From Saprospiraceae bacterium (GTDB lineage: Bacteria; Bacteroidota; Bacteroidia; Chitinophagales; Saprospiraceae), in the NCBI GenBank assembly GCA_016712145.1, contig JADJRO010000001.1, forward strand, positions 2,940,939-3,004,938: DNA of 64,000 nucleotides, read 5' to 3'. Shown here piece by piece: positions 1-8,978 of this stretch. The position numbers and the translations under genes were made by a program. Every line of letters starts with the position of its first letter. The first letter of the stretch is position 1. The notes beneath the pieces are model-generated. The model searched no databases. It had not been told where the DNA came from and was given only the letters and a program-made list of their open reading frames with translations.

Positions 1-15
1 TTTATTTTCCACAAA

Positions 16-2472
16 TTATCCTTGTCCATTACTTGCCCTTCTTTTTTCTTCTTCTACACCGCCAGCTTTGCGGGGTGCGTTTCCGAGTTTTAAACTACCA
101 AAACGATAGGATAAAGAAAGGGAAGCCACACGCGTTTCTCTTTTAACATCAAAGTGCTCATAATAATCTCTGTAATTAATATCGGCTTCCGGTAAATTAG
201 TCCAAAACAGATCACTAACAGATAATTTAGCATTGAGTTTTTTATTAAGAAACTGCTTTTGGATGCCAACAGACAATCCCCACATTGAATATACTTTCAT
301 AAAACCATAAACTTCAGGCGACTGATAACTAAAATTTATTTCAGAATTCCAGTTTTTTGAAAGTTTGATCGTATTGTTGCAACTGAGATTCACTACTAAA
401 TTTCCGTCTTGAAGAAGGGTATTTGCAAAGGTTCCAGTATACTTTCCTATCCAGCTGCTCACATTGATCACACTGCTCCAATTCTTTAAAATGTCAATCG
501 TACCATTTGCGCTAACAGAAAGGTTTTCAAATTGTGTCAGATTTTCATGAGTTTGGACTGTAACACGATCCAAGCCTTCCACAGGTCCGATAACTTCTGT
601 AATGTTATCAAGCGTTTGTGTATAGGAAATTGAGAAAGCGTAATTTTTATTGAGGGTGTGATTCCATTCAAAAATCCAACTGTATTGAGGATTGAGGAAT
701 GGATTTCCTTCCCGATAGGTACTGGGATCCAGGAAGAATTTAAATGGATTTAATTGTTGATAATTCGGCCGATCCAGTCTCCGGCTTAAATTGATACCCA
801 TGTCATAATTGGGTGTGAACTTATAATTTAGGAAAACCGAAGGAAATAAATTGACATAATTTTTTTCGAAAGTAAAATTATTGACAAGTTGATTTCCATT
901 TGCTTTGGTGAATTCGCTGCGTAATCCAGCTTGCAAACTCAAGTGGGTCCAGTCTTGTTTATAATTCAAATATGCCGCATGAATTTGTTCTTTATATAAA
1001 AAGTGATTGCTTTTACTGCTGTCATAAACGGGTTGAGCATTGCTTTTGTCAAAGAAAGCCAGGTTGTTGTCTGCAGAAACGACACTTGATTTCAGTCCAC
1101 TTTCGAATTGCCTGTTGTTGGAAATTTTTTTACTCAAATCAATTTTTATGGATTTAATATCTAAATTACCTTTCAAATCACCATATAGGTAATAGTCAGG
1201 CTTCAAAACGTGTTGATTTAAATCAAAATATTTGGTTAGAAAATTTTGTTCGGTGGTGTTTTTAAATTGTGCATAATCTAAATCAAAACTCAATTCCATT
1301 CCGGAACTATCCATAACATGTTTTCCATTGATATTAAATGAATAAGATGGCCAAACATCTTTACTTTGGTTGCTGGTCGAAAAGCTGGATTCTGGTAAAG
1401 ATTGTTCATTTTCAACAATGGAATTGTTTTGTCCATGTGGTTTGAAACGATTTAATGAACTGTTTATGATAAAACCAAGAGTCGTTTTGTTGTTGGGCAA
1501 TGTATAATCTGTTCCCATTCGAAGCGAAGCAAAGTGAAATGGAAAGACGAGGTAATTATATTGATCATACGCACCAGTCCGCTGTCCGTTTTCAAAGAAT
1601 TCACGATACAATATGAGTTTATTTAATCCTTTTCGATAACTGTAATTCGAATTTCCAAACCAATTGAATCGTTTGTTTCGATGGTTGAGATTTAATCCAA
1701 TTCCAGATTTTGAGTAAACACCTTGCCCATAATTTGCATTAACAGATCCATTGGTTCCAAAAGCCTGATTCTTTTTTAAGCGAATATCAATAATACCTGC
1801 ATTGCCGGCAGCTTCATATTTCGCAGGAGGATTGCTAATGATTTCAATTCGATCCAGCATATTTGAAGGGAGTGCTTTTAAATAATTGGCAAGTTCGCTA
1901 CCAGACAATACAATTGGTTTTCCATCGATCAATACCTGAACACCGGATTTTCCTTTCATAGAAAGAGCATCCAAATAATTGAGGGTCACACCCGGTGCTT
2001 TTTCCAATAATTCAAACGCACTGCTTCCTGCAGCCGTGATGCTGCTTTCAACATTCATGACATAGCGATCTGATTTGCGTTCTATAAAGGGTTTGCTTGC
2101 TGTCACTGTAATTTCGTTCATGGATTGATTTCGTTCATACATTTGTATTGATCCTAAGTCAATGGGTTCAGTTGAATTGATAAAGGAAAAGGCGTTGGAA
2201 TAATAATTTTCATAAAAGGTCATAGATACTTTGATATAATATGCTTCGGGATTTAAGGTTTCAAATTCCAGATTAAAGACTCCTTGTTCATCACAGGCTG
2301 TTACCTTTATCAAACTACTGTCTTTTACAGCATATAATCCGACCCATGCATATGGAATAGACTGTTTATCGATTCCGGTAATTTTTCCAATAATGGTATA
2401 CAAAGGTTTCGCAGTGGATTCATAAGAGTCAAGGCAAAGCCAAAGCCAAGCCATAAGCATGACGCGTATCAT
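16..2472 (-). CDS. TonB-linked outer-membrane beta-barrel receptor
   Basis: An 818-residue outer-membrane protein. A signal peptide covers about the first 21 residues. A carboxypeptidase-regulatory-like beta-sandwich follows (about 25-115), then a TonB plug domain (about 120-235) containing the conserved segment NPPAKYEAAGNAGIIDI, then a long beta-barrel rich in alternating aromatic residues to the C-terminus. This order is typical of the Bacteroidota OMP_b-brl_3 family of TonB-dependent transporter-like proteins. The substrate cannot be read from sequence, and no SusD partner or sigma/anti-sigma pair is adjacent, so it is not an obvious polysaccharide locus. The C-terminal tail after the last strand is short, charged and glycine-rich. 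It is transcribed away from the right, downstream of icmF, separated by about 177 bases that contain a palindrome. The family assignment is strong; the role in uptake of a specific nutrient is unknown. Confidence 0.88.
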   Translation of the reverse strand: MIRVMLMAWLWLCLDSYESTAKPLYTIIGKITGIDKQSIPYAWVGLYAVKDSSLIKVTACDEQGVFNLEFETLNPEAYYIKVSMTFYENYYSNAFSFINSTEPIDLGSIQMYERNQSMNEITVTASKPFIERKSDRYVMNVESSITAAGSSAFELLEKAPGVTLNYLDALSMKGKSGVQVLIDGKPIVLSGSELANYLKALPSNMLDRIEIISNPPAKYEAAGNAGIIDIRLKKNQAFGTNGSVNANYGQGVYSKSGIGLNLNHRNKRFNWFGNSNYSYRKGLNKLILYREFFENGQRTGAYDQYNYLVFPFHFASLRMGTDYTLPNNKTTLGFIINSSLNRFKPHGQNNSIVENEQSLPESSFSTSNQSKDVWPSYSFNINGKHVMDSSGMELSFDLDYAQFKNTTEQNFLTKYFDLNQHVLKPDYYLYGDLKGNLDIKSIKIDLSKKISNNRQFESGLKSSVVSADNNLAFFDKSNAQPVYDSSKSNHFLYKEQIHAAYLNYKQDWTHLSLQAGLRSEFTKANGNQLVNNFTFEKNYVNLFPSVFLNYKFTPNYDMGINLSRRLDRPNYQQLNPFKFFLDPSTYREGNPFLNPQYSWIFEWNHTLNKNYAFSISYTQTLDNITEVIGPVEGLDRVTVQTHENLTQFENLSVSANGTIDILKNWSSVINVSSWIGKYTGTFANTLLQDGNLVVNLSCNNTIKLSKNWNSEINFSYQSPEVYGFMKVYSMWGLSVGIQKQFLNKKLNAKLSVSDLFWTNLPEADINYRDYYEHFDVKRETRVASLSLSYRFGSLKLGNAPRKAGGVEEEKRRASNGQG

Positions 2473-2626
2473 GATATTATAATTTAATATGAAAAAATAG
2501 TGCTTCTAATTCAGAAGCAAAACAAATGCACTGCAAACCTACGAAAGTATTCGTAGACATTGAGTTATTTTTTCCTTAAAATATTAATTTTTTAGTGATC
2601 CCTACAGGATTGCTTTAGGATATTTA

Positions 2627-2651
2627 AATTTCAAAATTCAATTTTGAAATT
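2627..2651. repeat. Perfect 12+1+12 palindrome at the icmF stop
   Basis: AATTTCAAAATT and its exact reverse complement are separated by a single C and overlap the icmF stop codon. It may form a weak AT-rich hairpin that ends or stabilises the icmF transcript. No T-run typical of an intrinsic terminator follows, so the role is uncertain. Confidence 0.45.
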
Positions 2652-5600
2652 ACATATTTCTCCGGTATTTACCTCCAACGGCATACAGTGCGGTGGTAAT
2701 TTGTCCCAGAGAGCATGATTTTACGGCTTCCATCAATTCGGCAAACATATTTTTATTGTGTAATGCTGCCAATTGTAAGTTTTTAATTCTCATTACACCG
2801 GATTCTTTATGCGCATCTTTCAAGTTTTCCAGCGAATGAATCTGATCATTTTTTTCATCTTCAGTTGCCCGAATCACTTCTCTTGGTAAAACGGTTGGAG
2901 AACCATCTTTGGATAAAAAGGTATTGACTCCTATGATGGGATATTCGCCCGTATGTTTGAGCGTTTCATAATAAAGACTTTCTTCTTGTATTTTACTACG
3001 CTGGTACATCGTTTCCATAGCACCCAATACGCCTCCTCGTTCGCTTATTTTATCAAATTCAGAAAGAACCGCTTCTTCTACCAAGTCTGTTAGTTCCTCA
3101 ATAATAAAGGAACCTTGTAATGGATTTTCGTTTTTTGCCAAACCCAATTCATTATTGATAATTAATTGAATGGCCATGGCGCGTCTTACAGATTCTTCTG
3201 TAGGAGTTGTTATGGCTTCATCATAGGCATTGGTATGTAAGGAATTGCAGTTGTCGTAAATTGCATACAATGCTTGCAAGGTCGTCCGAATATCATTAAA
3301 AGAAATTTCCTGAGCATGCAATGAACGACCGGAAGTTTGGATGTGATATTTTAACATTTGACTTCGTTCGTTTGCTTTGTATTTGATCTTCATAGCCTTT
3401 GCCCATATGCGTCGGGCAACTCGACCAATCACTGCATATTCCGGATCAACTCCGTTTGAAAAGAAGAATGAAAGATTGGGTGCAAAATCATCAATGTGCA
3501 TTCCTCTTGATAAATAGTATTCCACAAATGTAAATCCATTTGAAAGGGTAAATGCTAATTGTGAAATTGGATTGGCTCCGGCTTCAGCAATGTGATATCC
3601 GCTAATGGAAACCGAATAAAAATTTCGAACGCCCCGTGTGATAAAATACTCTTGAACATCGCCCATTAATTTTAATGAGAACTCTGTACTGAAGATGCAG
3701 GTATTTTGTGCTTGATCTTCTTTTAGAATATCGGCCTGTACGGTTCCGCGTACAGATTGCAAAGCCTTGGTTTTTAATTCTTCATAAACTGCTGGTTCCA
3801 GAATTTCATCGCCTGTAATACCCAAAAGCAATAATCCCAATCCATTATTTCCGGGTGGCAATTCTCCTTGATATTTTGGCCTTGGGATGTTTTGATCATC
3901 GTATTTAGCTTTTAATGCAGCTTCTACTTTTGAAACCAGATTATGTTCATGAATGTATTTTTCACATTGTTGATCAATGGCTACATTCATAAAAAATGCA
4001 CAAATGGTTGCAGCAGGACCATTGATTGTCATGCTGACTGAAGTTTTTGGATTGCACAAATCAAAACCGCTGTATAATTTTTTTGCGTCATCCAAACTGC
4101 AAACACTTACCCCGCTGTTTCCAACTTTTCCATAAATATCCGGACGATAATCCGGATCTTCTCCATATAGCGTAACGGAGTCAAATGCTGTACTTAAGCG
4201 ATTGGCCGGCATATCCAAACTTACATAATGAAATCTGCGATTGGTGCGTTCCGGTCCTCCTTCACCGGCAAACATACGTGTCGGATCTTCTTCTTGGCGT
4301 TTAAATGGATAAACGCCTGCAGTATATGGAAACGTGCCCGGTACATTTTCCTGTAAATTCCATTTTAAGATATCACCCCAATCCTTGTATTTTGGTAAAA
4401 CAACTCGTGGAATTCGGGTATGAGAAAGCGATTTTGTATAGGTAGGAACATGTATGGCTTTGTTTCGAACTTTATAAATGAATTCATCTGATGCATATGC
4501 CTTTTTTAATTCGTCCCAATTTTCTAATATGATTCTTGACTCACCGTCAAGTTTTAACTGAATTTGTTCTTCAGATTTTTTAATGGCATTTTGTAAGGTG
4601 CTATCTTCAATAAGACTGGCACTGGTTTTTAACGCTTGCCATTCATGTGCGATTTGTGCTTGTTGGTTAACCCATTCATCATATTGACGATTGTTGTCTG
4701 AAATTTCACTGAGGTAGCGGGTTCTTCCAGGTGGAATGATGAATATTTTTTCTGATTCTCCTGTAGCTAAATTTAGATTGGACTTTAGCGATATCTGAGT
4801 TTTAGTACTTATGAGCTCGATTAATTTTTGATAGAGGAGATTGGTTCCAGGATCATTAAACTGGGATGCAATTGTGCCATAAACCGGCATGGCATCGGTT
4901 GCTTTATCAAATGCTTTGTGATTGCGTTGAAATTGCTTGCGCACATCGCGAATGGCATCCTGAGCACCGCGTTTATCAAATTTATTGATAGCCACAATGT
5001 CGGCAAAATCCAGCATGTCAATTTTTTCTAATTGGGTGGCTGCCCCGTATTCCGGAGTCATGACATACATCGAAACATCGCTAAAATCTACAATTTCCGT
5101 ATCACTTTGACCAATACCGGAAGTCTCTAGCAAAATCAAATCAAAATCAGCAGCTTTTAAAATGAGTAATGCATTTTTTATATAAGGAGATAGTGCCAGA
5201 TTACTCTGACGGGTTGCCAGACTGCGCATATACACCCTTCCTCCATGAAATTCAGGGTGAATGGCATTCATTCGGATGCGATCCCCAAGGAGTGCGCCGC
5301 CTGTTTTTCGTTTGGAGGGATCAACTGACAAAATTGCGATCCGCTTATCACTAAAATCTAAGATAAATCGCCGGACCAGTTCGTCAACTAAACTGGATTT
5401 CCCGGCTCCCCCAGTTCCTGTGATTCCTAAAACAGGTATTTTTTTATGTGGATTTGCTTGATGCATGGTTTTAAGAATCGTGGCAGCTTGATCTGGAAAA
5501 TTCTCTACTGCAGAAATCATTCGAGCCACGGCACGGAAATCATGATTGGCAATTTCTTTGACTTCCCCATTTAGAGAGCTGCCGGTAGCAAAATCACATT

Positions 5601-6048
5601 GAGATATTAAATCATTGATCATGCCCTGTAAACCCATGTGACGGCCATCATCCGGACTGTAAATCCGGTTAATGCCGTAATGATGTAAATCCGCAATTTC
5701 AGAAGGTAAAATGGTGCCACCTCCTCCACCAAATAGCTTGATATGACCGCAGTTACGCTCTTTTAACAAGTCAAAAATGTATTTAAAAAACTCGTTGTGT
5801 CCACCTTGATAGGACGTTATAGCAATGCCTTGTACGTCTTCTTGAATCGCTGCATCTACAATCTCCAGGGCAGATCGGTTATGACCCAGGTGAATAATTT
5901 CTACCCCACTGCTCTGCATGATCCGACGCATGATATTAATGGCTGCGTCGTGCCCGTCAAACAGGGAAGCTGCCGTCAGGATGCGTATTTTATGTTTTGG
6001 CTGATATACAGCAACTTCTGTGACCATAAGCTCCAATTTAGGACTCAA
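2650..6048 (-). CDS. icmF: IcmF-type fused B12-dependent acyl-CoA mutase
   Basis: An 1132-residue fusion of a cobalamin-binding domain, a G-protein chaperone and a mutase domain, the architecture of IcmF (isobutyryl-CoA/butyryl-CoA mutase fused). The B12-binding domain is at about 20-150, with DGHDAA at 31-36 and His33 as presumed cobalt ligand. The MeaI-like GTPase follows, with P-loop GTGGAGKSS at about 211-219, LLETSGIGQSD near 307-316 and NKFD near 355. The (beta/alpha)8 mutase domain runs from about 545 to 1110 and includes FAGEGGPERTNRRF. The family rearranges acyl-CoA carbon skeletons by a radical mechanism, with the GTPase guarding cofactor loading. At the two family specificity positions this protein appears to have Tyr580 (in AGVYPFKR) and Gln781 (in DQAQNT); see findings. 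The start at 6048 is supported by length; a second Met lies 7 codons in. The 137-bp gap to the divergent gene probably holds both promoters. Confidence 0.93.
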   Translation of the reverse strand: MSPKLELMVTEVAVYQPKHKIRILTAASLFDGHDAAINIMRRIMQSSGVEIIHLGHNRSALEIVDAAIQEDVQGIAITSYQGGHNEFFKYIFDLLKERNCGHIKLFGGGGGTILPSEIADLHHYGINRIYSPDDGRHMGLQGMINDLISQCDFATGSSLNGEVKEIANHDFRAVARMISAVENFPDQAATILKTMHQANPHKKIPVLGITGTGGAGKSSLVDELVRRFILDFSDKRIAILSVDPSKRKTGGALLGDRIRMNAIHPEFHGGRVYMRSLATRQSNLALSPYIKNALLILKAADFDLILLETSGIGQSDTEIVDFSDVSMYVMTPEYGAATQLEKIDMLDFADIVAINKFDKRGAQDAIRDVRKQFQRNHKAFDKATDAMPVYGTIASQFNDPGTNLLYQKLIELISTKTQISLKSNLNLATGESEKIFIIPPGRTRYLSEISDNNRQYDEWVNQQAQIAHEWQALKTSASLIEDSTLQNAIKKSEEQIQLKLDGESRIILENWDELKKAYASDEFIYKVRNKAIHVPTYTKSLSHTRIPRVVLPKYKDWGDILKWNLQENVPGTFPYTAGVYPFKRQEEDPTRMFAGEGGPERTNRRFHYVSLDMPANRLSTAFDSVTLYGEDPDYRPDIYGKVGNSGVSVCSLDDAKKLYSGFDLCNPKTSVSMTINGPAATICAFFMNVAIDQQCEKYIHEHNLVSKVEAALKAKYDDQNIPRPKYQGELPPGNNGLGLLLLGITGDEILEPAVYEELKTKALQSVRGTVQADILKEDQAQNTCIFSTEFSLKLMGDVQEYFITRGVRNFYSVSISGYHIAEAGANPISQLAFTLSNGFTFVEYYLSRGMHIDDFAPNLSFFFSNGVDPEYAVIGRVARRIWAKAMKIKYKANERSQMLKYHIQTSGRSLHAQEISFNDIRTTLQALYAIYDNCNSLHTNAYDEAITTPTEESVRRAMAIQLIINNELGLAKNENPLQGSFIIEELTDLVEEAVLSEFDKISERGGVLGAMETMYQRSKIQEESLYYETLKHTGEYPIIGVNTFLSKDGSPTVLPREVIRATEDEKNDQIHSLENLKDAHKESGVMRIKNLQLAALHNKNMFAELMEAVKSCSLGQITTALYAVGGKYRRNM

Positions 6049-6185
6049 AATTAATGAAAGAGGCCTATACCTGTTGGTCGAATTCTAAGAATCCTGAGCT
6101 TCGGACTGAATATGGATTTTAAAAAAATTCAATTTTTATTGTCGAAAATTTAACATAACTTAGCAATTGGAGTCTAATACAAGAG

Positions 6186-6848
6186 ATGTTAAAGAAATTT
6201 TTCATATTAGCGATGCTATTCCTGAGTTGGAATCCGGAATCCAATGCCCGCCAATGGTTGGTCTTTTTTGCAAAGGATGGATTTTTTGATGGGGTTTTAC
6301 GTCAGTCGTTTGGTCATGCCTATGTTGGCTTGATCAAGGAAGATACAGCCAGTAAACAAAACCTGTTATTAGCATGCTGGGGTTTTTATCCGAAAGGAGG
6401 TTTGCAAACTTCGGGGATCGTAGGTTATATGAATGGATCCATTAAAAATGACTGGAATAGTAAACGTGAGCACAGTTTCATTGTGGAAATTTCTGAATTT
6501 GAACTTATTGCCTGTTTACATTTAAAAAAATTATGGGAACACAAAGCGTATTCATTAAGGGCCAATAACTGCCTTCATTTTTTACGAAATTTTGGACAGA
6601 TCATCTCCAGAATCAAATTGCCCGAAGGTCGGTATTTATTACCCTCTTCTTATTTAAATGCGCTGCGTAATAACAATCGGGATATTGAATACAAAGGCCG
6701 GATCAATAACATACTTCCAAAAGCTTATGTAGTAAAAATGAAAAAGGCGAAAATGTATTCAAAGCCCAAAGATCATCCACTTCGTAAAAAAGCTTGGTTT
6801 GATTTTGTAACCAAAAAGAATAAGAAGGAAACGCTCACCAAGATTTAG
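6186..6848 (+). CDS. Secreted protein with possible permuted papain-like fold
   Basis: A 220-residue protein with an N-terminal signal peptide (about 21 residues ending NAR). Two spaced motifs stand out: a His-containing strand, FGHAYVGL, near residue 42, and a later Asn-Asn-Cys motif, NNCLHFLRNFG, near 128. A His-before-Cys order with these hydrophobic surroundings recalls circularly permuted papain-like (NlpC/P60, LRAT-like) amidases, where both are catalytic, but I could not confirm this. The C-terminus is very lysine-rich. It is divergently transcribed from icmF and followed by repeats, so it is probably monocistronic. Function unknown; a periplasmic amidase or peptidase is a hypothesis. 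Confidence 0.7.
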   Translation: MLKKFFILAMLFLSWNPESNARQWLVFFAKDGFFDGVLRQSFGHAYVGLIKEDTASKQNLLLACWGFYPKGGLQTSGIVGYMNGSIKNDWNSKREHSFIVEISEFELIACLHLKKLWEHKAYSLRANNCLHFLRNFGQIISRIKLPEGRYLLPSSYLNALRNNNRDIEYKGRINNILPKAYVVKMKKAKMYSKPKDHPLRKKAWFDFVTKKNKKETLTKI

Positions 6849-6863
6849 AAATAGGAAGTACCG

Positions 6864-6950
6864 AGTCTGTAGTCTGTAGAAAAGAAGTCTGTAGAAAAGA
6901 AGTCTGTAGAAAAGAAGTTTGTAGAAAAGAAGTCTGTAGAAAAGAAGTCT
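6864..6950. repeat. 15-bp tandem repeat, about five copies
   Basis: The unit AAGTCTGTAGAAAAG recurs about five times head to tail (one copy has TTTG instead of TCTG) in the 430-bp gap between the 6186 gene and uppP. A partial inverted copy, CAGACTTCTTTTCTATAGAC, lies at about 7158-7177. A reverse-strand open frame across the array translates to a repetitive LLFYR string and is not a credible gene. The rest of the gap (about 6951-7278) shows only AT-rich sequence and the uppP leader. Confidence 0.85.
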
Positions 6951-7278
6951 GATAGGAAGAAATGGTTCAATGGAAACTTTGTTATAAATTGATTTGAAAA
7001 TAACATCATTTAATAAGCATACTAAGCAGATTCTTACATTGGAGCATAGTACCCCGCCTAAGCCGTCTGATGATTCATTTTTATTTGGAAATATATCCTG
7101 GATCAGCTGTCGTGCATTGAAAGATTGCAGCATCGCAAATTTGTAGCATTTCTCTTCAGACTTCTTTTCTATAGACTATAGACCCTGGTACCTTCGCAAA
7201 TGTATGATATACCATAACTCTTAATAAACTAATGAATTTCTTCTTATGTTTGTCGCTTATTTTTGAAATTAGTTTGCT

Positions 7279-8058
7279 ATGAATTTATTGGACGCCTTGA
7301 TACTTTCAATTGTAGAGGGAATAACAGAGTTTCTTCCAATATCCTCTACCGGGCACATGATCCTAACTGCTCATCTTTTGGGCCTTGAAAATTCAGAATT
7401 TCTTAAAACATTTGAAATTTCAATTCAATTGGGTGCTATTCTGGCAATTGCTGTCATGTACATCCAACGGTTTTTTAATGGAATAGAAATTTATAAGAAG
7501 TTGTTCGTTGCATTCATTCCAACTGCAACCATTGGTTTTTTAATGTATAAAATTATTAAAGCCTATTTGTTTAATTCCTGGGTAGTCTCCTTTAGTTTGA
7601 TTCTTGGCGGATTGTTATTAATCATCTGGGATAAAAAATTGAAAGAAGCTAAATCTACTGTGGTTGAATTAGAATCCATTTCTTATAAAAATGCATTTTA
7701 CATTGGCTTTATTCAATGTATCTCAATTATACCGGGTGTTTCCAGGGCTGGCGCCAGCATTATAGGTGGAATTTTCAATGGCTTGGATCGAAATCAAGCC
7801 ACCGAATTTTCATTTTTATTAGCAGTTCCAACCATGTTGGCTGCAACTACATACGATTTATTAAAAACTCCTTTACATTTTAGCAGTGAGCAATTCACTT
7901 TGTTAAGTGTTGGATTAATAGGTGCATTTGTCTCTGCCTGGATCACGGTTCGCTTTTTAATCAGGTATTTGAAACATCATGGCTTTGGGGTGTTTGGTTG
8001 GTATCGAATTGCCCTCGGACTGGTGTTTTTGATTTTACTTTCTTGTTCGGTGATTTAA
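7279..8058 (+). CDS. uppP: Undecaprenyl-diphosphatase UppP (BacA)
   Basis: A 259-residue polytopic membrane protein of the BacA/UppP family. It dephosphorylates undecaprenyl diphosphate to recycle the lipid carrier for peptidoglycan and other surface polymers. Both family signatures are present: the first, EGITEFLPISSTGHM, at about 13-27 with its catalytic-type glutamates and SSTGH, and the second, PGVSRAGASI, near 153. Length matches the family (about 255-275). It is preceded by a repeat-containing gap and followed by a non-coding stretch of about 190 bases, so it is probably transcribed alone. High expression is associated with bacitracin tolerance in this family. Confidence 0.96.
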   Translation: MNLLDALILSIVEGITEFLPISSTGHMILTAHLLGLENSEFLKTFEISIQLGAILAIAVMYIQRFFNGIEIYKKLFVAFIPTATIGFLMYKIIKAYLFNSWVVSFSLILGGLLLIIWDKKLKEAKSTVVELESISYKNAFYIGFIQCISIIPGVSRAGASIIGGIFNGLDRNQATEFSFLLAVPTMLAATTYDLLKTPLHFSSEQFTLLSVGLIGAFVSAWITVRFLIRYLKHHGFGVFGWYRIALGLVFLILLSCSVI

Positions 8059-8245
8059 AATTCTTGCTAATTCTATAAAATCCGTTTTTTTAGAATCTTT
8101 CAATCTTCAAATGCAAGCATTGTGAAGTATTAATCATTTCTTGAGGATTCAATTGTAAGCCAATTTTTTTTCGCTCTATAAAACTAAAGGTATTAGAATT
8201 ATTGCAAACTGAATCCTTGTATTAATACTATTAATGCTTTATTAC

Positions 8246-8710
8246 TCAATTTTCCAAAGCAATTGCTTTCGGAAACAGAATATTGTTTTCAAGATGAATG
8301 TGATGATGGAGATCCATTTCAAATTCTTTTAACATAGAAAGACACACCTTATGGGTTATGCAAGCAGCTGTAGGGGGTTCGTAGTGATTGGTAAGTGTTG
8401 AAATTTTTTCAAAACGGGATCCTTCAATTTCATGGTCTTGCATAAGAATATTCACAGGTGTTTGTATGCTGGAAAACACATTGTCTGATCCTGAATTTAC
8501 AATGGTTTGTACTTTATTACGAATATATGGAAATAAGATCATTTCCTCTTTTCGCATATGGACATGCATATCTAGAACAGATTGATCGAAGAGTTCTTGA
8601 ACCTCTATCAATTGAGGGTAACGACTTCCATGTGCATTTACCAATTTGGTCAAATACGTTTGGATCATAGGCGTTTTCTCAACGAATGTATCTATGGTGT
8701 TTTTTTTCAA
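8246..8710 (-). pseudogene. ric: ric, C-terminal hemerythrin part (frameshifted)
   Basis: The C-terminal two thirds of an iron-sulfur cluster repair di-iron protein (Ric/ScdA/YtfE family). The in-frame text from EKTPMIQTYL onward carries the hemerythrin-like His/Glu ligands: HGSRYP, HVHMRKEEMILFPY, DHEIEG and HHHIHLENNILFP. The ATG at 8710 is an out-of-frame artefact. The real protein starts at 8957 and crosses into this frame at about 8681. Removing one base (an A at 8681 or 8682 on the plus strand) restores the expected continuity of HHRYIR-EKTPMIQTYL, giving about 236 residues, the usual family length. Ric proteins repair Fe-S clusters and can act on nitric oxide damage, consistent with the last position of a low-oxygen respiratory operon. 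It is either a sequencing error, a pseudogene or a frameshift site. Confidence 0.85.
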
Positions 8711-8957
8711 TGTAATCCGCCAATAAATCCAGTGGCCAATCCAAAAAATTTTGTGTTGAATCGGATTTAATTGATAAAGTATATTTCAAATCTTTGATAA
8801 ACGTTTCTGAATCGATGTTTTTACTTTGGCAAGCTGCATCCAGGCTCATACCTCCTTTACAGCAAAAATCAATGCCGTATTTTTCAAAGACTTCAGCTAC
8901 TTTAAAATTAGAAGCGACTACTTCGCCTACTTTTGTTTCTTTTAATATTTCTATCAT
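8679..8957 (-). pseudogene. ric: ric, N-terminal ScdA domain part (frameshifted)
   Basis: The N-terminal 92 residues of the same Ric/ScdA protein. They match the ScdA_N (DUF542) domain: VGEVVASNFKVAEVFEKYGI, then the DFCCKGG cysteine motif near residues 31-37, then WPLDLLADYIEKKHHRYIR and a TGA stop. The sequence at the break on the coding strand is CGT TGA G; skipping one T gives Arg-Glu-Lys and rejoins the hemerythrin part. It follows the safE-like gene by about 21 bases and is probably co-transcribed with the cbb3 oxidase genes upstream. Confidence 0.85.
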
Positions 8958-8978
8958 GATGTATATTTTTAGATTTAA

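Noticed and set aside
6049..6185. Cobalamin riboswitch upstream of the B12-dependent mutase
   Set aside because: The gap is only 137 bases and lacks the conserved B12-box; nothing resembling the riboswitch core was seen.
6759..7133. 124-residue reverse open frame with repeating LLFYR text
   Set aside because: It is the antisense reading of the 15-bp tandem repeat and overlaps the 6186 gene; repetitive composition only.
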